Part shown: piece by piece, positions 41,308-48,841 of the stretch | How the letters are laid out: each line of letters begins with the position of its first letter | Position numbering within the stretch: the first letter of the stretch is position 1 | NCBI RefSeq assembly: GCF_016093295.1 | Contig: NZ_JAEDAL010000003.1 | Location: 62,001 to 126,000 of the forward strand | Length of the DNA: 64,000 nucleotides | From: Inhella gelatinilytica | Lineage (GTDB): Bacteria > Pseudomonadota > Gammaproteobacteria > Burkholderiales > Burkholderiaceae_C | Direction: 5' to 3' | Notes under the pieces: generated by a model | Database searches by the model: none | What the model was told of the DNA's origin: nothing | What the model saw: only the letters and a program-made list of their open reading frames with translations | Position numbers and translations under genes: made by a program

Positions 41308-42207
41308 GACGTCGCCAGCGCCCGACTGTTTTTGACTTTGGCCGAAGAGCTGCACTTTGGCCGAACGGCGGAGCGGCTGGGCTGGCGGCAGCCCCAGGTC
41401 TCCAAAGTTCTGCAATCGCTCGAACACCAGGTTGGTGTGCGTTTGGTGGCGCGCAGCAGTCGCCGGGTGACCTTGACCGAAGCTGGAGATGCGCTGCTGG
41501 AGCCGCTGCGCTCGTGGTTGACCCAGGGCGAAGGCCTGGCCGACATCGCCAAAGCGGCCGCCTTGGGGCTTCGTGGCCAACTCCGTGTGGGGCTGGTCTC
41601 GCCGGCCGGGTTTGGCTTACTGCCCCAGTGGCTTCGACACTTCAAGTCAGCGACGCCGGAAGTTGAGTTGATTTTGCGCGAGGCCACACTGGACATTCAG
41701 GCCGAGGCGCTGCGCAGCGGAACGATGGATTTGGGCTGTGTCTTGATGCCGCAGGGCGCGTCTCCCGCGGGCTTGTCAGGGCGACTCGTCGCCGTCGAGC
41801 CCATGATGCTGGCGCTGTCTCAGCCGGCCATGATCCGCTTGGGGCCCACGCCCTCGCTGGAGGCTTTGTTACAGGAGCCGCTGGTCCTGTTTCCCCGGGA
41901 GATCGCGCCAGAGCTTCACGATGCGGTGGTGGACTTCTATCACCGTCAGGGTCACGAGCCGCGCTTGGTTCAGCGGGCGGTCCAAATGGCCACATTGATT
42001 CATTTGGTGTCGGCTGACTTTGGTGTGGCCTGGGTGCCGGCCTCGATGAGAGCCCTGCAGCGCGAGGGCGTGGTGTACGTCCCGGCGCCCGCGCAGGCCC
42101 CGAGCTGTGAGACTTGGATGGTTTGGCAAGCCCCGGCCCGGGCGGTGGTCCAGCGCTTCATGGCCTCGCTCCCGGTGGAGGGCGCCGGGGCCGTGGTGGC
42201 CGCCTGA
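41296..42207 (+). CDS. LysR-family transcriptional regulator
   Basis: A 303-aa DNA-binding regulator. N-terminal winged HTH (about 4-62) reads [34 protein letters not shown], then a linker helix and a substrate-binding domain (about 90-295). The divergent position beside ilvD suggests that it controls branched-chain synthesis, sensing a pathway intermediate, but this is inferred. There is no Shine-Dalgarno before the ATG and a TATATT box lies 10 bp upstream, so the mRNA may be leaderless. Confidence 0.88.
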   Translation: MESIDVASARLFLTLAEELHFGRTAERLGWRQPQVSKVLQSLEHQVGVRLVARSSRRVTLTEAGDALLEPLRSWLTQGEGLADIAKAAALGLRGQLRVGLVSPAGFGLLPQWLRHFKSATPEVELILREATLDIQAEALRSGTMDLGCVLMPQGASPAGLSGRLVAVEPMMLALSQPAMIRLGPTPSLEALLQEPLVLFPREIAPELHDAVVDFYHRQGHEPRLVQRAVQMATLIHLVSADFGVAWVPASMRALQREGVVYVPAPAQAPSCETWMVWQAPARAVVQRFMASLPVEGAGAVVAA

Positions 42208-42265
42208 GGTCAACGTCACAATCGTCGGAGCGTTGGGAATCAATGACGAGAACAGGGGCGTGGGC

Positions 42266-43240
42266 GTGCGACAAGTGATCAGCGCAGTGGTGGTGCTCGG
42301 GTTCAGCGCGGTCGCAGGAGCGGGGCCCTTCCAGGATCCCCTCCTGGCCCAAGCCTATGACACCGGGCGGATGCCGGAACTGGCGCGCTTGGCGGCGACT
42401 CAAGACACACCGGAACGCTTGGCGGCCTACGGTTACGCCCTGGCGCTGCCCAATGATGGCCGTTCGCTCGGCCTGGCCTTGGAGGCGACGGAGCGCTGCA
42501 TTCGCCAGCACCCATCGGCCTGGATTTGCCACTGGACGCATGGACACGCGCTGGGTGTGAAGGCCTTGCGCGGGGGATGGATGCGCGGGCTCAGTGTGCT
42601 CAAGCCCTTGCGGGAGAGCTTGGAGCGTGCCGTGGCCTTGAAGCCGGACAGTTTCGATGCCCGCAGCCGGCTGCAGCAGTATTTTTTGCTGGTGCCTTCG
42701 GTGGCGGGGGGCGGGGTGGATCGTGCCCGGGCGCTGGAGAACGAGCCCGCTTTGACCCCTTCCCAGCAGCGCTTGTTGAAAGCGCGCGTGGCGGCCAAAG
42801 AAAAACGGTGGGATGCCGCCGAAGCCGCATTGGATGGGCTGCACCGAGTCGGTGATCGCGCGTTCTTGAATGAGGTCTTGGATGCGTGGTCGCTGTTGCT
42901 GCACCATTGGCTGAAATCGGATGCCTACGCTGCGGCGCGGGTGCGACTGCAACCGCTGCAGCGGGATTTGCCGGAGCTTGCGTGGCCGGCGTACGCCTTG
43001 GGCCGCATTGAAGCCGACGCCAAAAACCATGAGGAGGCCCTGCGGCACTACGTGCGGGCGAGCGGACTTTCGGGGGCAGCCGAGTTGCCGCTGGATCATC
43101 GGATGGGGCTGTCTTACGAGGCGCTGGGTCACCTCGATGCTGCGCGCCGGCATTTGGAGCGATTCGTGCAGGATCCCCACGCGACGCCCAATGCCATGGA
43201 GGACGCGCGAAAGCACCTCAAGCAATTGGGCTCGTCCTGA
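42266..43240 (+). CDS. Exported TPR-repeat protein, unknown function
   Basis: A 324-aa protein starting at GTG 42266 (AGGGG 7 bp before). Signal peptide [20 protein letters not shown]. The rest is helical with TPR-like repeats, clearest at the C-terminus ([21 protein letters not shown] and [18 protein letters not shown]). Such periplasmic TPR proteins act as scaffolds; the partner is not known. Sits between the LysR gene and lgt with separate spacing. Confidence 0.7.
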   Translation: MRQVISAVVVLGFSAVAGAGPFQDPLLAQAYDTGRMPELARLAATQDTPERLAAYGYALALPNDGRSLGLALEATERCIRQHPSAWICHWTHGHALGVKALRGGWMRGLSVLKPLRESLERAVALKPDSFDARSRLQQYFLLVPSVAGGGVDRARALENEPALTPSQQRLLKARVAAKEKRWDAAEAALDGLHRVGDRAFLNEVLDAWSLLLHHWLKSDAYAAARVRLQPLQRDLPELAWPAYALGRIEADAKNHEEALRHYVRASGLSGAAELPLDHRMGLSYEALGHLDAARRHLERFVQDPHATPNAMEDARKHLKQLGSS

Positions 43241-43298
43241 AGGCGCGGCGGGGGCGCTCTCCTACACTCGCCCCCTTCCCCCTAAGAGCTTTCTTCCC

Positions 43299-44096
43299 AT
43301 GTGGATTCATCCGCAATTTGACCCCGTGGCGCTGCGCGTGGGCCCGCTGGCCATCCACTGGTACGGAATCAGCTATCTCATCGCGTTTGGGCTGTTCTTC
43401 TTTCTCTTGCGGCGCCGCATGGCGAGCCAAGGGGAGGGCGTTTGGCAAGCCCGAGACGCGGATGACGTGCTGTTTTTCGGCGTCCTCGGGGTGGTGCTGG
43501 GGGGGCGACTCGGCTACGTGTTGTTCTACAAGCCCGATTACTACCTCACCCACCCACTGGAAATTTTTGCGGTCTGGCAAGGGGGCATGTCCTTCCACGG
43601 CGGGCTACTCGGTGTGATCGCGGCTTTGGCGTGGTTTGCCCGTTCGCGCCGCCATTCGTTCTTTGCGGTAACCGACGTGGTGGCCCCCTGCGTGCCCATC
43701 GGCATTGCCGTCGTCCGCGTACTGGGGAACTTCGTGAATGGGGAGCTGTGGGGACGATTGGCGTCGCCCACGTTGCCGTGGGGCATGGTGTTTCCGCAGT
43801 CCGGTAGCGCCGAACCTCGCCATCCCTCCCAAATCTATCAAGCGCTGGGCGAAGGGCTGCTGCTCTTTGTTGTGCTGTGGTGGCTGGCCAGGCGGCCGCG
43901 AGCGACCGGTGTCGTGAGCGGCTTCTTCTTGGTGGGCTACGGGGCCTTTCGATTCGTGGCGGAGTACTTCCGCGAACCTGACGCCTTCTTGGGCTTGCGG
44001 TGGCTGCAACTCAGTCAGGGGCAATGGCTGTGCGTGCCCATGATCCTGTTTGGGCTGTTTTTGGTGTTGCGCAAGCCCGCGGGGGAACGGTTGTGA
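43299..44096 (+). CDS. lgt: Prolipoprotein diacylglyceryl transferase
   Basis: Adds diacylglycerol to the lipobox Cys of prolipoproteins, in the inner membrane. Start ATG at 43299 ([17 protein letters not shown]), 265 aa with about seven helices. The Lgt signature [14 protein letters not shown] and the HPSQIYQ catalytic-region motif are present. Its stop overlaps the dnaQ start. Confidence 0.95.
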   Translation: MWIHPQFDPVALRVGPLAIHWYGISYLIAFGLFFFLLRRRMASQGEGVWQARDADDVLFFGVLGVVLGGRLGYVLFYKPDYYLTHPLEIFAVWQGGMSFHGGLLGVIAALAWFARSRRHSFFAVTDVVAPCVPIGIAVVRVLGNFVNGELWGRLASPTLPWGMVFPQSGSAEPRHPSQIYQALGEGLLLFVVLWWLARRPRATGVVSGFFLVGYGAFRFVAEYFREPDAFLGLRWLQLSQGQWLCVPMILFGLFLVLRKPAGERL

Positions 44097-44821
44097 GGCA
44101 GGTTTTTTTCGATACCGAAACCACAGGTTTGGAGGCCGAGGGGGGCGACCGCTTGGTGGAAATCGGCTGTGTGGAGATGGTGAATCGTCAGCTGACGGGG
44201 CGCCACCTACACGTCTACTTGAACCCGGAGCGTGAGGTTCCGGAAGAAGCGTTTCGTGTGCACGGCTTGTCCACCGCATTCTTGGCTGATAAGCCCAAGT
44301 TTGCGGAAAGGGCGGAGGAGGTGCTCGGTTTCTTGGCCGGGGCTCAGTTGGTGGCTCACAACGCCGCCTTTGACATCGGGTTTATGAATGCGGAATTGCG
44401 TCGCGTGGGGCGTCCGCCGTTGATCGAATCCGTGGCCAGCGTGCTGGACACTTGGCAGTTGGCCAAAGAGCTCTACCCCGGCAAAGCCAATTCGTTGGAC
44501 GCCCTATGCCGGCGTCTGGAGGTGGACAACAGCGGCCGAACCTTTCACGGAGCGTTGCTGGATGCAGAACTCCTGGCCGAGGTCTATGTTCGACTCACGC
44601 GCGGTCAGCACAGCCTCTTGGGCGATGACGGCGGAAGTGCCGGCGGCGCGCAAGAGGACGACTTGGAACCCTTTGATTTCTCGGCTTTGGCCTTGCCGGT
44701 GTTGGGTGCGACAGAGACCGAACGGCTTGTGCACGAAGCGGTGCTCAAGGGCTTGGATAAAGAGAGCGGCAATCAAACGATTTGGCGCGCGCTGTTCGAA
44801 ACCGAAAAACCCATGGCATAA
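44093..44821 (+). CDS. dnaQ: DNA polymerase III epsilon subunit (3'-5' exonuclease)
   Basis: Proofreading subunit of the replicase. Starts at GTG 44093 overlapping the lgt stop (GTGA); 242 aa. ExoI motif FDTETTG (D7, E9), Exo[13 protein letters not shown] and Exo[17 protein letters not shown] are clear. GQHSLL after the nuclease core is a plausible clamp-binding motif, then a C-terminal segment that should bind the alpha subunit. A CATAAT at 44817 near the stop may be the tRNA promoter. Confidence 0.94.
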   Translation: MRQVFFDTETTGLEAEGGDRLVEIGCVEMVNRQLTGRHLHVYLNPEREVPEEAFRVHGLSTAFLADKPKFAERAEEVLGFLAGAQLVAHNAAFDIGFMNAELRRVGRPPLIESVASVLDTWQLAKELYPGKANSLDALCRRLEVDNSGRTFHGALLDAELLAEVYVRLTRGQHSLLGDDGGSAGGAQEDDLEPFDFSALALPVLGATETERLVHEAVLKGLDKESGNQTIWRALFETEKPMA

Positions 44822-44861
44822 TCACAAGCTTTCCCGGATTCGGCAGGCAGTTGCTGGAGTC

Positions 44862-44936
44862 GGGCGGTTAGCTCAGCGGTAGAGCACTGCCTTCACACGG
44901 CAGGGGTCGCAGGTTCGAACCCTGCACCGCCCACCA
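44862..44936 (+). tRNA. tRNA-Val (anticodon CAC), copy 1
   Basis: A 75-nt cloverleaf including the encoded CCA: acceptor arms GGGCGGT/ACCGCCC, anticodon loop TTCACAC (anticodon CAC), and T-arm GCAGG TTCGAAC CCTGC. The 3' half (from 44889) is identical to the fragment at 48791, so this is the candidate attB/attL tRNA of the integrative element. No terminator follows directly; a small dyad CCTTTGA/TCAAAGG lies at 44944-44959. Confidence 0.96.
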
Positions 44937-44939
44937 AAT
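44889..44939 (+). repeat. attL: 51-bp direct repeat in tRNA-Val 3' half
   Basis: From the anticodon stem through CCA plus AAT, this block is identical over 51 bp to 48791-48841. The next base on each side differs. Position inside a tRNA 3' end is typical for tyrosine-integrase attachment sites. Confidence 0.85.
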
Positions 44940-44993
44940 AAAACCTTTGAAATCAAAGGCTTACTGCGAGTCGGATCTGAGGCGAATAGGGAA

Positions 44994-45013
44994 GTGGGCC
45001 AAAAGTGGTCCAA
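44994..45013 (+). repeat. Left integrase arm-type site candidates
   Basis: Two 9-mers, GTGGGCCAA (44994-45002) and GTGGTCCAA (45005-45013). The wider block 44992-45017 matches 48684-48709, beside the integrase start, with one mismatch in 26. Confidence 0.5.
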
Positions 45014-45039
45014 AACGGGTTCCGAACCCGTAAAAAATC

Positions 45040-45114
45040 GGGCGGTTAGCTCAGGGGTAGAGCACTACCTTCACACGGTAGGGGTCGCAGGTTCGAAACC
45101 TGCACCGCCCACCA
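45040..45114 (+). tRNA. tRNA-Val (anticodon CAC), copy 2, inside the element
   Basis: Complete 75-nt cloverleaf with CCA. It differs from copy 1 by a paired change in the anticodon stem (CTACC/GGTAG instead of CTGCC/GGCAG), one D-loop base and one T-loop base. The compensating stem change shows that it is a folded, probably functional tRNA. It has its own terminator. It is either carried by the element or a hybrid of chromosome and element. Confidence 0.95.
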
Positions 45115-45128
45115 AAGACCCAGCACAG

Positions 45129-45156
45129 ACCCGGCCTTGAGCCGGGTTTGTCGTTT
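45129..45156 (+). terminator. Terminator after tRNA-Val copy 2
   Basis: Stem ACCCGGC/GCCGGGT (45129-45147) with a 5-nt loop and T-rich tail. Confidence 0.7.
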
Positions 45157-45670
45157 CTGGGCGAGCTAGGTTCGGTGAGCACGGCGGTAATAAACGCCAA
45201 CCCATGCGGGGTTGGAAATTGTCGATCTGGGCGGCTCTGCGTGCCCGCCTTGAGCATGATCATGGAGGACCCGTGCGCGCCGTGCGGCCGAGTCGGCAGG
45301 CAGACACGCCGGCTGGCGCTTTGATTGTTTTCAAGCAGGCGATTTTTTCCGCGCGTGGGGAACCTCGCGGTCTGGAGTGCCAGCACGCCCAAGGATGACA
45401 TGCCCCCACGGGGCACAGCCGGACCAGCAGCCCCACCAGATCGCGCCAGGATCGGCCGCCGCCTCTTGCCTATGCTGGGGGTGCCTCGCACGCGCACGCG
45501 CACGACACGCTGTGGCGCGTTTTCCGGGTTTGCGATGAAGCGGCACTCACCCTGCCGTCTTGTGGACGGGCCTGCAGACTTTTCAGCCCCCCGCCGTTTG
45601 GGGCGCCCACCCCTGGAGCCTGGAAAGCAACAACCGGTCGCTGTGCTCCCAATAGATGGCAGTTCTATAG
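45157..45670. other. Element stretch without a convincing gene
   Basis: Open frames here (including a 209-codon minus frame that runs back through tRNA-Val 2) are Arg/Pro/Gly-rich with no recognisable domain and look like GC-driven shadows. A short alternating run of GCACGC type lies near 45488-45508. I see no gene. Confidence 0.5.
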
Positions 45671-45673
45671 AGC

Positions 45674-45800
45674 ACTCCACCGCATGGAGCAGGCGCCGTT
45701 AGAAAAACGGCGGAATAGCGCCAGCAGGTGGAGTAGTGGCCGGCTCCCCTACTCCACCGCGTGGCGCTATGCGGCTTTTGCTACTCCATGGCGCGGAGTA
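45674..45800. repeat. Cluster of ACTCCA-type direct and inverted repeats, possible element origin
   Basis: ACTCCACCGC(A/G)TGG occurs at 45674 and 45751 and a variant ACTCCATGGCGCGG at 45783. The arms 45709-45736 and 45749-45776 form a 28-bp imperfect inverted repeat (22 of 28 matching, inner 10 bp GGTGGAGTAG perfect) around a 12-bp loop. A further dyad TACTCC/GGAGTA is at 45782-45800, and GCCGTT/AACGGC at 45695-45711. It lies at the 3' end of the Rep-like gene. Confidence 0.5.
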
Positions 45801-46231
45801 AGGCCCGCGTTATGGGCTGGCAGCGGCACCAGTGCAGCCGGCCCGGTGAAGCGGTAGGCACCACGCCGGAAGGCCGCCTTGGTGCAGTCGTGCTTCGGGC
45901 TCGGGTTGAACTCCCGCCACGTCAGCGCGTACAGGCCACACACATTGGGGCGCCGGCCCTTGCGGGCTTCAAACAGAAAGCCGGCCTCGATCAGCTCCTG
46001 CTTGGCCTTGTTCAAGGTGGTCTCACTGCGCCAGCCGCGCGGCTTCATCAGCTTCCAGGCGCACGACAGATCGCCGTTGTTGTCGCCCCGGTACTGGACG
46101 GCCACATCCAACAGCAGCACCTTGGCGTGCGGCGACAGGGCAATGAAGGCGTGGTGATTCAGCATCTCGTGCGGCAGGCCGAGAAACTGGCCGCCCAGCT
46201 TCTCGCCCTTGTAGCGGTTGCGCGCCGCCAC
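45767..46231 (-). CDS. Winged-helix protein, Rep-like, of integrative elements
   Basis: A 154-aa protein from GTG 46231. The core HAFIALSPHAKVLLLDVAVQYRGDNNGDLSCAWKLM, then GWRSETTLNKAKQELIEAGF and the wing RKGRRPNVCGLYALTW, is a helix-turn-helix module seen in replication-type proteins of integrated elements and plasmids. Not a full initiator by length. Last gene of the alpA run. The repeat cluster at its 3' end would suit an origin. Function inferred only. Confidence 0.65.
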   Translation of the reverse strand: MAARNRYKGEKLGGQFLGLPHEMLNHHAFIALSPHAKVLLLDVAVQYRGDNNGDLSCAWKLMKPRGWRSETTLNKAKQELIEAGFLFEARKGRRPNVCGLYALTWREFNPSPKHDCTKAAFRRGAYRFTGPAALVPLPAHNAGLTPRHGVAKAA

Positions 46232-46234
46232 GCC

Positions 46235-46381
46235 TCAGCCCTCAGCCAGTCGCAGCAGGTTGCAGTACAGGCCCCACTGCTCGGCACGCGTCATGTCCGC
46301 TAGATCATGCGCAGCGCCCACCAGAGGAAACCTGAGAAGCAGCGCGTACAGCATCACCAGCAAATCGTCGGAGGCACTCAT
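46235..46381 (-). CDS. 48-aa protein of the element, unknown function
   Basis: MSASDDLLVMLYALLLRFPLV... ends CNLLRLAEG. Start ATG 46381 overlaps the upstream HTH gene stop (ATGA) and the stop is 3 bp before the Rep-like GTG, so the position in a coupled operon supports it being translated. One hydrophobic helix; no domain recognised. Confidence 0.6.
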   Translation of the reverse strand: MSASDDLLVMLYALLLRFPLVGAAHDLADMTRAEQWGLYCNLLRLAEG

Positions 46382-46705
46382 GGCGTGGCCTCCAGGGCGG
46401 GCGCATTGGCGGCTTCTACGTGGGCCAGCAGGTACACGCCCACGCGGTGCAGCTCGCCGGCCTCGGTGGGCGCATCGGTCCACAGCGTCAGGATGTTGTG
46501 GCCCTCGTCGCGCAGCTCCTTCACGCGGCCGGCCGGGTGCAGGATGTCCAGCAGGGTGCGGGCTTCGAGGGTGGAGATGGCGAAACCCATGCGCAGTGCG
46601 GCCAAAAGCAGATCGCGCTGCGTGGCGGCATCGGTGCCAATAAACTGCGGGGCGCAATGCTTTGATGGCCGCTTCCTTCTCGGGGGTGGTCTTTTTTTTG
46701 TCCAC
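46378..46705 (-). pseudogene. Helix-turn-helix (HTH_39-like) gene with a probable frameshift
   Basis: A GTG at 46705 has a good AAGGGG site 6 bp before it and starts MDKKKTTPEKEAAIKALRP. The conserved-looking rest (FIGTDAATQRDLLLAALRMG, LEARTLLDILHPAGRVKELR) is in another frame that has no own start. Deleting one base in the four-G run at 46649-46652 joins them into one natural protein of about 108 aa. An A8/T8 run at 46692-46699 is another possible slippage point. It may be a true mutation, a sequencing error, or slippage. Confidence 0.6.
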
Positions 46706-46717
46706 GGTGCGCCCCCC

Positions 46718-46942
46718 TTACTGGCCCTGGGCCTGTAGCCAAGCCTGAATTTCACTAGCCCTAAACCGCACGGCGCGTTTGCTGAGGTGGATTGGCTTGA
46801 ACTCGCCGGTTTTGATGCGGGCGTAAACCGAGGTCTTGCCTAAACCCGTCAGAGCCTGGACTGTGGGGAGCTTGAGAAGGGCGTCGGCTATTTGGGCCGC
46901 GTGCAAGGGTTGCGGGGTGCGGGTCTTGGCGTCGTTTGCCAT
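46718..46942 (-). CDS. AlpA-family HTH regulator/excisionase-like protein
   Basis: A 74-aa protein with a MerR-like HTH: VQALTGLGKTSVYARIKTGEFKPIHLSKRAVRFRASEIQAWL. Start ATG 46942 with GAGGAA 8 bp upstream. AlpA-type proteins switch on integrase or act in excision of P4-like elements. Its stop TAA is fused to the ribosome site of the next gene, so it heads the element operon. Confidence 0.85.
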   Translation of the reverse strand: MANDAKTRTPQPLHAAQIADALLKLPTVQALTGLGKTSVYARIKTGEFKPIHLSKRAVRFRASEIQAWLQAQGQ

Positions 46943-47477
46943 GGTTTGTTCCTCGAATCGTTGGAAAACCATGCGACGGACAGGCTGCCCCAAGCCCCAG
47001 GTCATTTGACCGGGCGGCAAAACCGCACCACGACAAAAAAGCGGTGCAGTCGGTGTAACCTTGCAATGTCGTCCGTCCAAGTTCGACATTGCGCGTCCAT
47101 CGCGTCGAGGGGCTTTCCGTTTGGCGACGGTTGGCCCCTCACCTTTTTGCCCTGCCGATTTACTGCACCATCTTGTGGGTCTCTCCACGTACATGACGCT
47201 GTAAGTCGTATTGGCGATCCAATTATGGTGACGTCGGTAGATCGCGGAAGCCCCATTGCGTCCTAGGTTGCTTGTTGTCGCGCTGCAGCCCTAGGGGCGG
47301 CTGGATCTTTCGAGGTAGAGAAAGAGATGTTCTCCAGCCTGTTTTCCGTGGAGCTTATGAAGGGGGACGTCATGCGCTCTCCCGGGGCGGGCCAAGTCTG
47401 CTAGAGGGCGGCGGGGCGCCAGCCCGTCAAGGAAACGGGTTTTCGGGGATCAGCCTAGGCGCGGCGAAAACGAAGTG
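46943..47477. promoter_or_regulatory. 535-bp control region upstream of alpA
   Basis: No convincing gene. A perfect 9-bp dyad GCAATGTCG/CGACATTGC (47063-47071 and 47084-47092, 12-bp spacer) lies about 120 bp before alpA and could be its operator. The end near 47475 adjoins the integrase stop. Confidence 0.4.
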
Positions 47478-48662
47478 TCAGAGCGCCAGCCGCTCCAAGG
47501 CCTGGGCCGCATGGTCGGCGCGCAAGTGGCCGTAGTGCCGCTCGATCATGGCCACGCTGGTTCCAGCAAGCTGCGCCACGGTCAACAAGTCCAGCCCGCC
47601 AGTCACAAGGTCGGTAATCGCGCTGTGACGCAGCGTGTAGGCCACGGTTTCAGGTGGCAGGCCTGCGGCGGCGGCGGCGGCCTTGATGGGGCCTTTCCAG
47701 CCGTCCTTTGACCAAGGCTTGCCATCGGCCCGGGCGAACAGTGGCGCCGCTGGCAGCTTGTTGCGAGCCTGCGCCCGGAAGAAATCGGCCGTGGCCTCGG
47801 GCAGCTTGATGCGGCGATCTTGCCCGGCCTTGTCATGGCCCACCGTCAGCACGCCAAGCCGACTGTCCAGCGACGCCACCGTGAGCGCCCCTAGCGCACC
47901 GGGGCGCAGGGGAACAAGGGCCAGGGCGCGAAGCAGGGGCGCGACGTCAGAAGGGGCGGCCTCCACCAATCGGCGCCGCTGCTCTCGGTCGAGGTAAAGC
48001 GTGCGGCGACCATCGGCGCGCTTGATCGAGCGCAGTGCCACGCGCCAGGCCGCGTCGCTGGTGACAAACCGGGCATCGAGCGCATGGTTCAACAGGGCCC
48101 GCAGCGCCGACATGTCGCGGTTTACGGAAGAGGGCGCGCGGGCGCGGCTTTCTTGTTGCTCGCTTGCGGCGTAGGGATTGACGACCACGGGCGCGGCGGC
48201 GAGCGCCGCCCGCCATGCTTTCACCTTGGCCTCTGTGAGCTTGGAAAGGGGCAGGGCGGCGAGCTTGGATGACAACACCCACCGCGTCAGGCGGGCGCTC
48301 AAGTCGGCGGCTTGGCGCTCACCTTTTTCGCTGCGAACGTGCGCGACGTAGGCTTCACACGCGGCCTTGACCGTGATGGTTTCCGAGGTGCCGCCGCGTC
48401 CTTTATGTTCGAACCAGGCTTCGGCGGCCTTCTTGGCGGCGGAATAGCGGTCGTTCGGCAGCAACTCGCCAAACTCGCCCAGCGACTTTTTCGGGCGCTC
48501 ACCCGATTCCGCATCGCTGTAGCGCGCCATCCAAGTTCCGGTCGATTGCGCGGTGAGCTTGCGAAAGCCCAACATGCAGCCGCGATCCAGCCGCTGCCAG
48601 TAGGGTGCGTTCCTGGGTTTGAGCTTCTCGCGGTCCGAAACCTTGTCGAGCCGAATTGCCAT
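47478..48662 (-). CDS. int: Tyrosine-type site-specific integrase
   Basis: A 394-aa recombinase that inserts and excises the element at tRNA-Val. N-terminal arm-binding domain (about 1-90), SAM-like core-binding domain (95-200), catalytic domain (210-390). Active-site residues seen: R253 (PLRPGAL), K278 (GHDKAGQ), R345 (YTLRHS) and nucleophile Y377 (ERHYGH). The position of the usual second His (LGH) is AGT and the first is Tyr, variations found in related phage-type integrases. It lies 129 bp from attR. Confidence 0.92.
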   Translation of the reverse strand: MAIRLDKVSDREKLKPRNAPYWQRLDRGCMLGFRKLTAQSTGTWMARYSDAESGERPKKSLGEFGELLPNDRYSAAKKAAEAWFEHKGRGGTSETITVKAACEAYVAHVRSEKGERQAADLSARLTRWVLSSKLAALPLSKLTEAKVKAWRAALAAAPVVVNPYAASEQQESRARAPSSVNRDMSALRALLNHALDARFVTSDAAWRVALRSIKRADGRRTLYLDREQRRRLVEAAPSDVAPLLRALALVPLRPGALGALTVASLDSRLGVLTVGHDKAGQDRRIKLPEATADFFRAQARNKLPAAPLFARADGKPWSKDGWKGPIKAAAAAAGLPPETVAYTLRHSAITDLVTGGLDLLTVAQLAGTSVAMIERHYGHLRADHAAQALERLAL

Positions 48663-48676
48663 GCTGATTCCCCCAG

Positions 48677-48705
48677 GTGGGCCAAGTGGGCCAAAAGTGG
48701 GCCAA
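48677..48705 (+). repeat. Right integrase arm-type site candidates
   Basis: Three copies of GTGGGCCAA at 48677, 48686 and 48697, just upstream of the integrase start and about 86 bp from the att repeat. They match the two copies at the other end of the element and have the same orientation. Confidence 0.5.
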
Positions 48706-48790
48706 AACGATGGGCAATTCTACGAACGATTGCGAACAATCTTCATAGGGGAACGTTGTTCGGGAAGGTCCGAAAAAGTGCTGTTTCCCA

Positions 48791-48841
48791 GCCTTCACAC
48801 GGCAGGGGTCGCAGGTTCGAACCCTGCACCGCCCACCAAAT
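48791..48841 (+). repeat. attR: tRNA-Val 3' fragment
   Basis: 51 bp identical to 44889-44939; it is the 3' half of a tRNA-Val without a 5' half. The last base is the first base of the stop codon of the neighbouring minus-strand gene (its complement). Confidence 0.85.

Larger units (their letters stand above)
44889..48841. mobile_element. Small integrative element (about 3.9 kb) in tRNA-Val
   Basis: Bounded by the 51-bp direct repeats. It carries a tyrosine integrase, AlpA-like regulator, a frameshifted HTH gene, a 48-codon gene and a winged-helix Rep-like gene, all on the minus strand. No relaxase, transposase, phage structural or resistance gene is seen, so if mobile it would need help (IME or satellite type) or is degraded. 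The end next to int carries three GTGGGCCAA repeats and the other end two. Confidence 0.8.

Noticed and set aside
45051-45680. A 209-codon minus-strand frame starting in the element and running through tRNA-Val 2
   Set aside because: It reads antisense through the tRNA, shows no domain, and has the Arg/Pro bias of a shadow frame.
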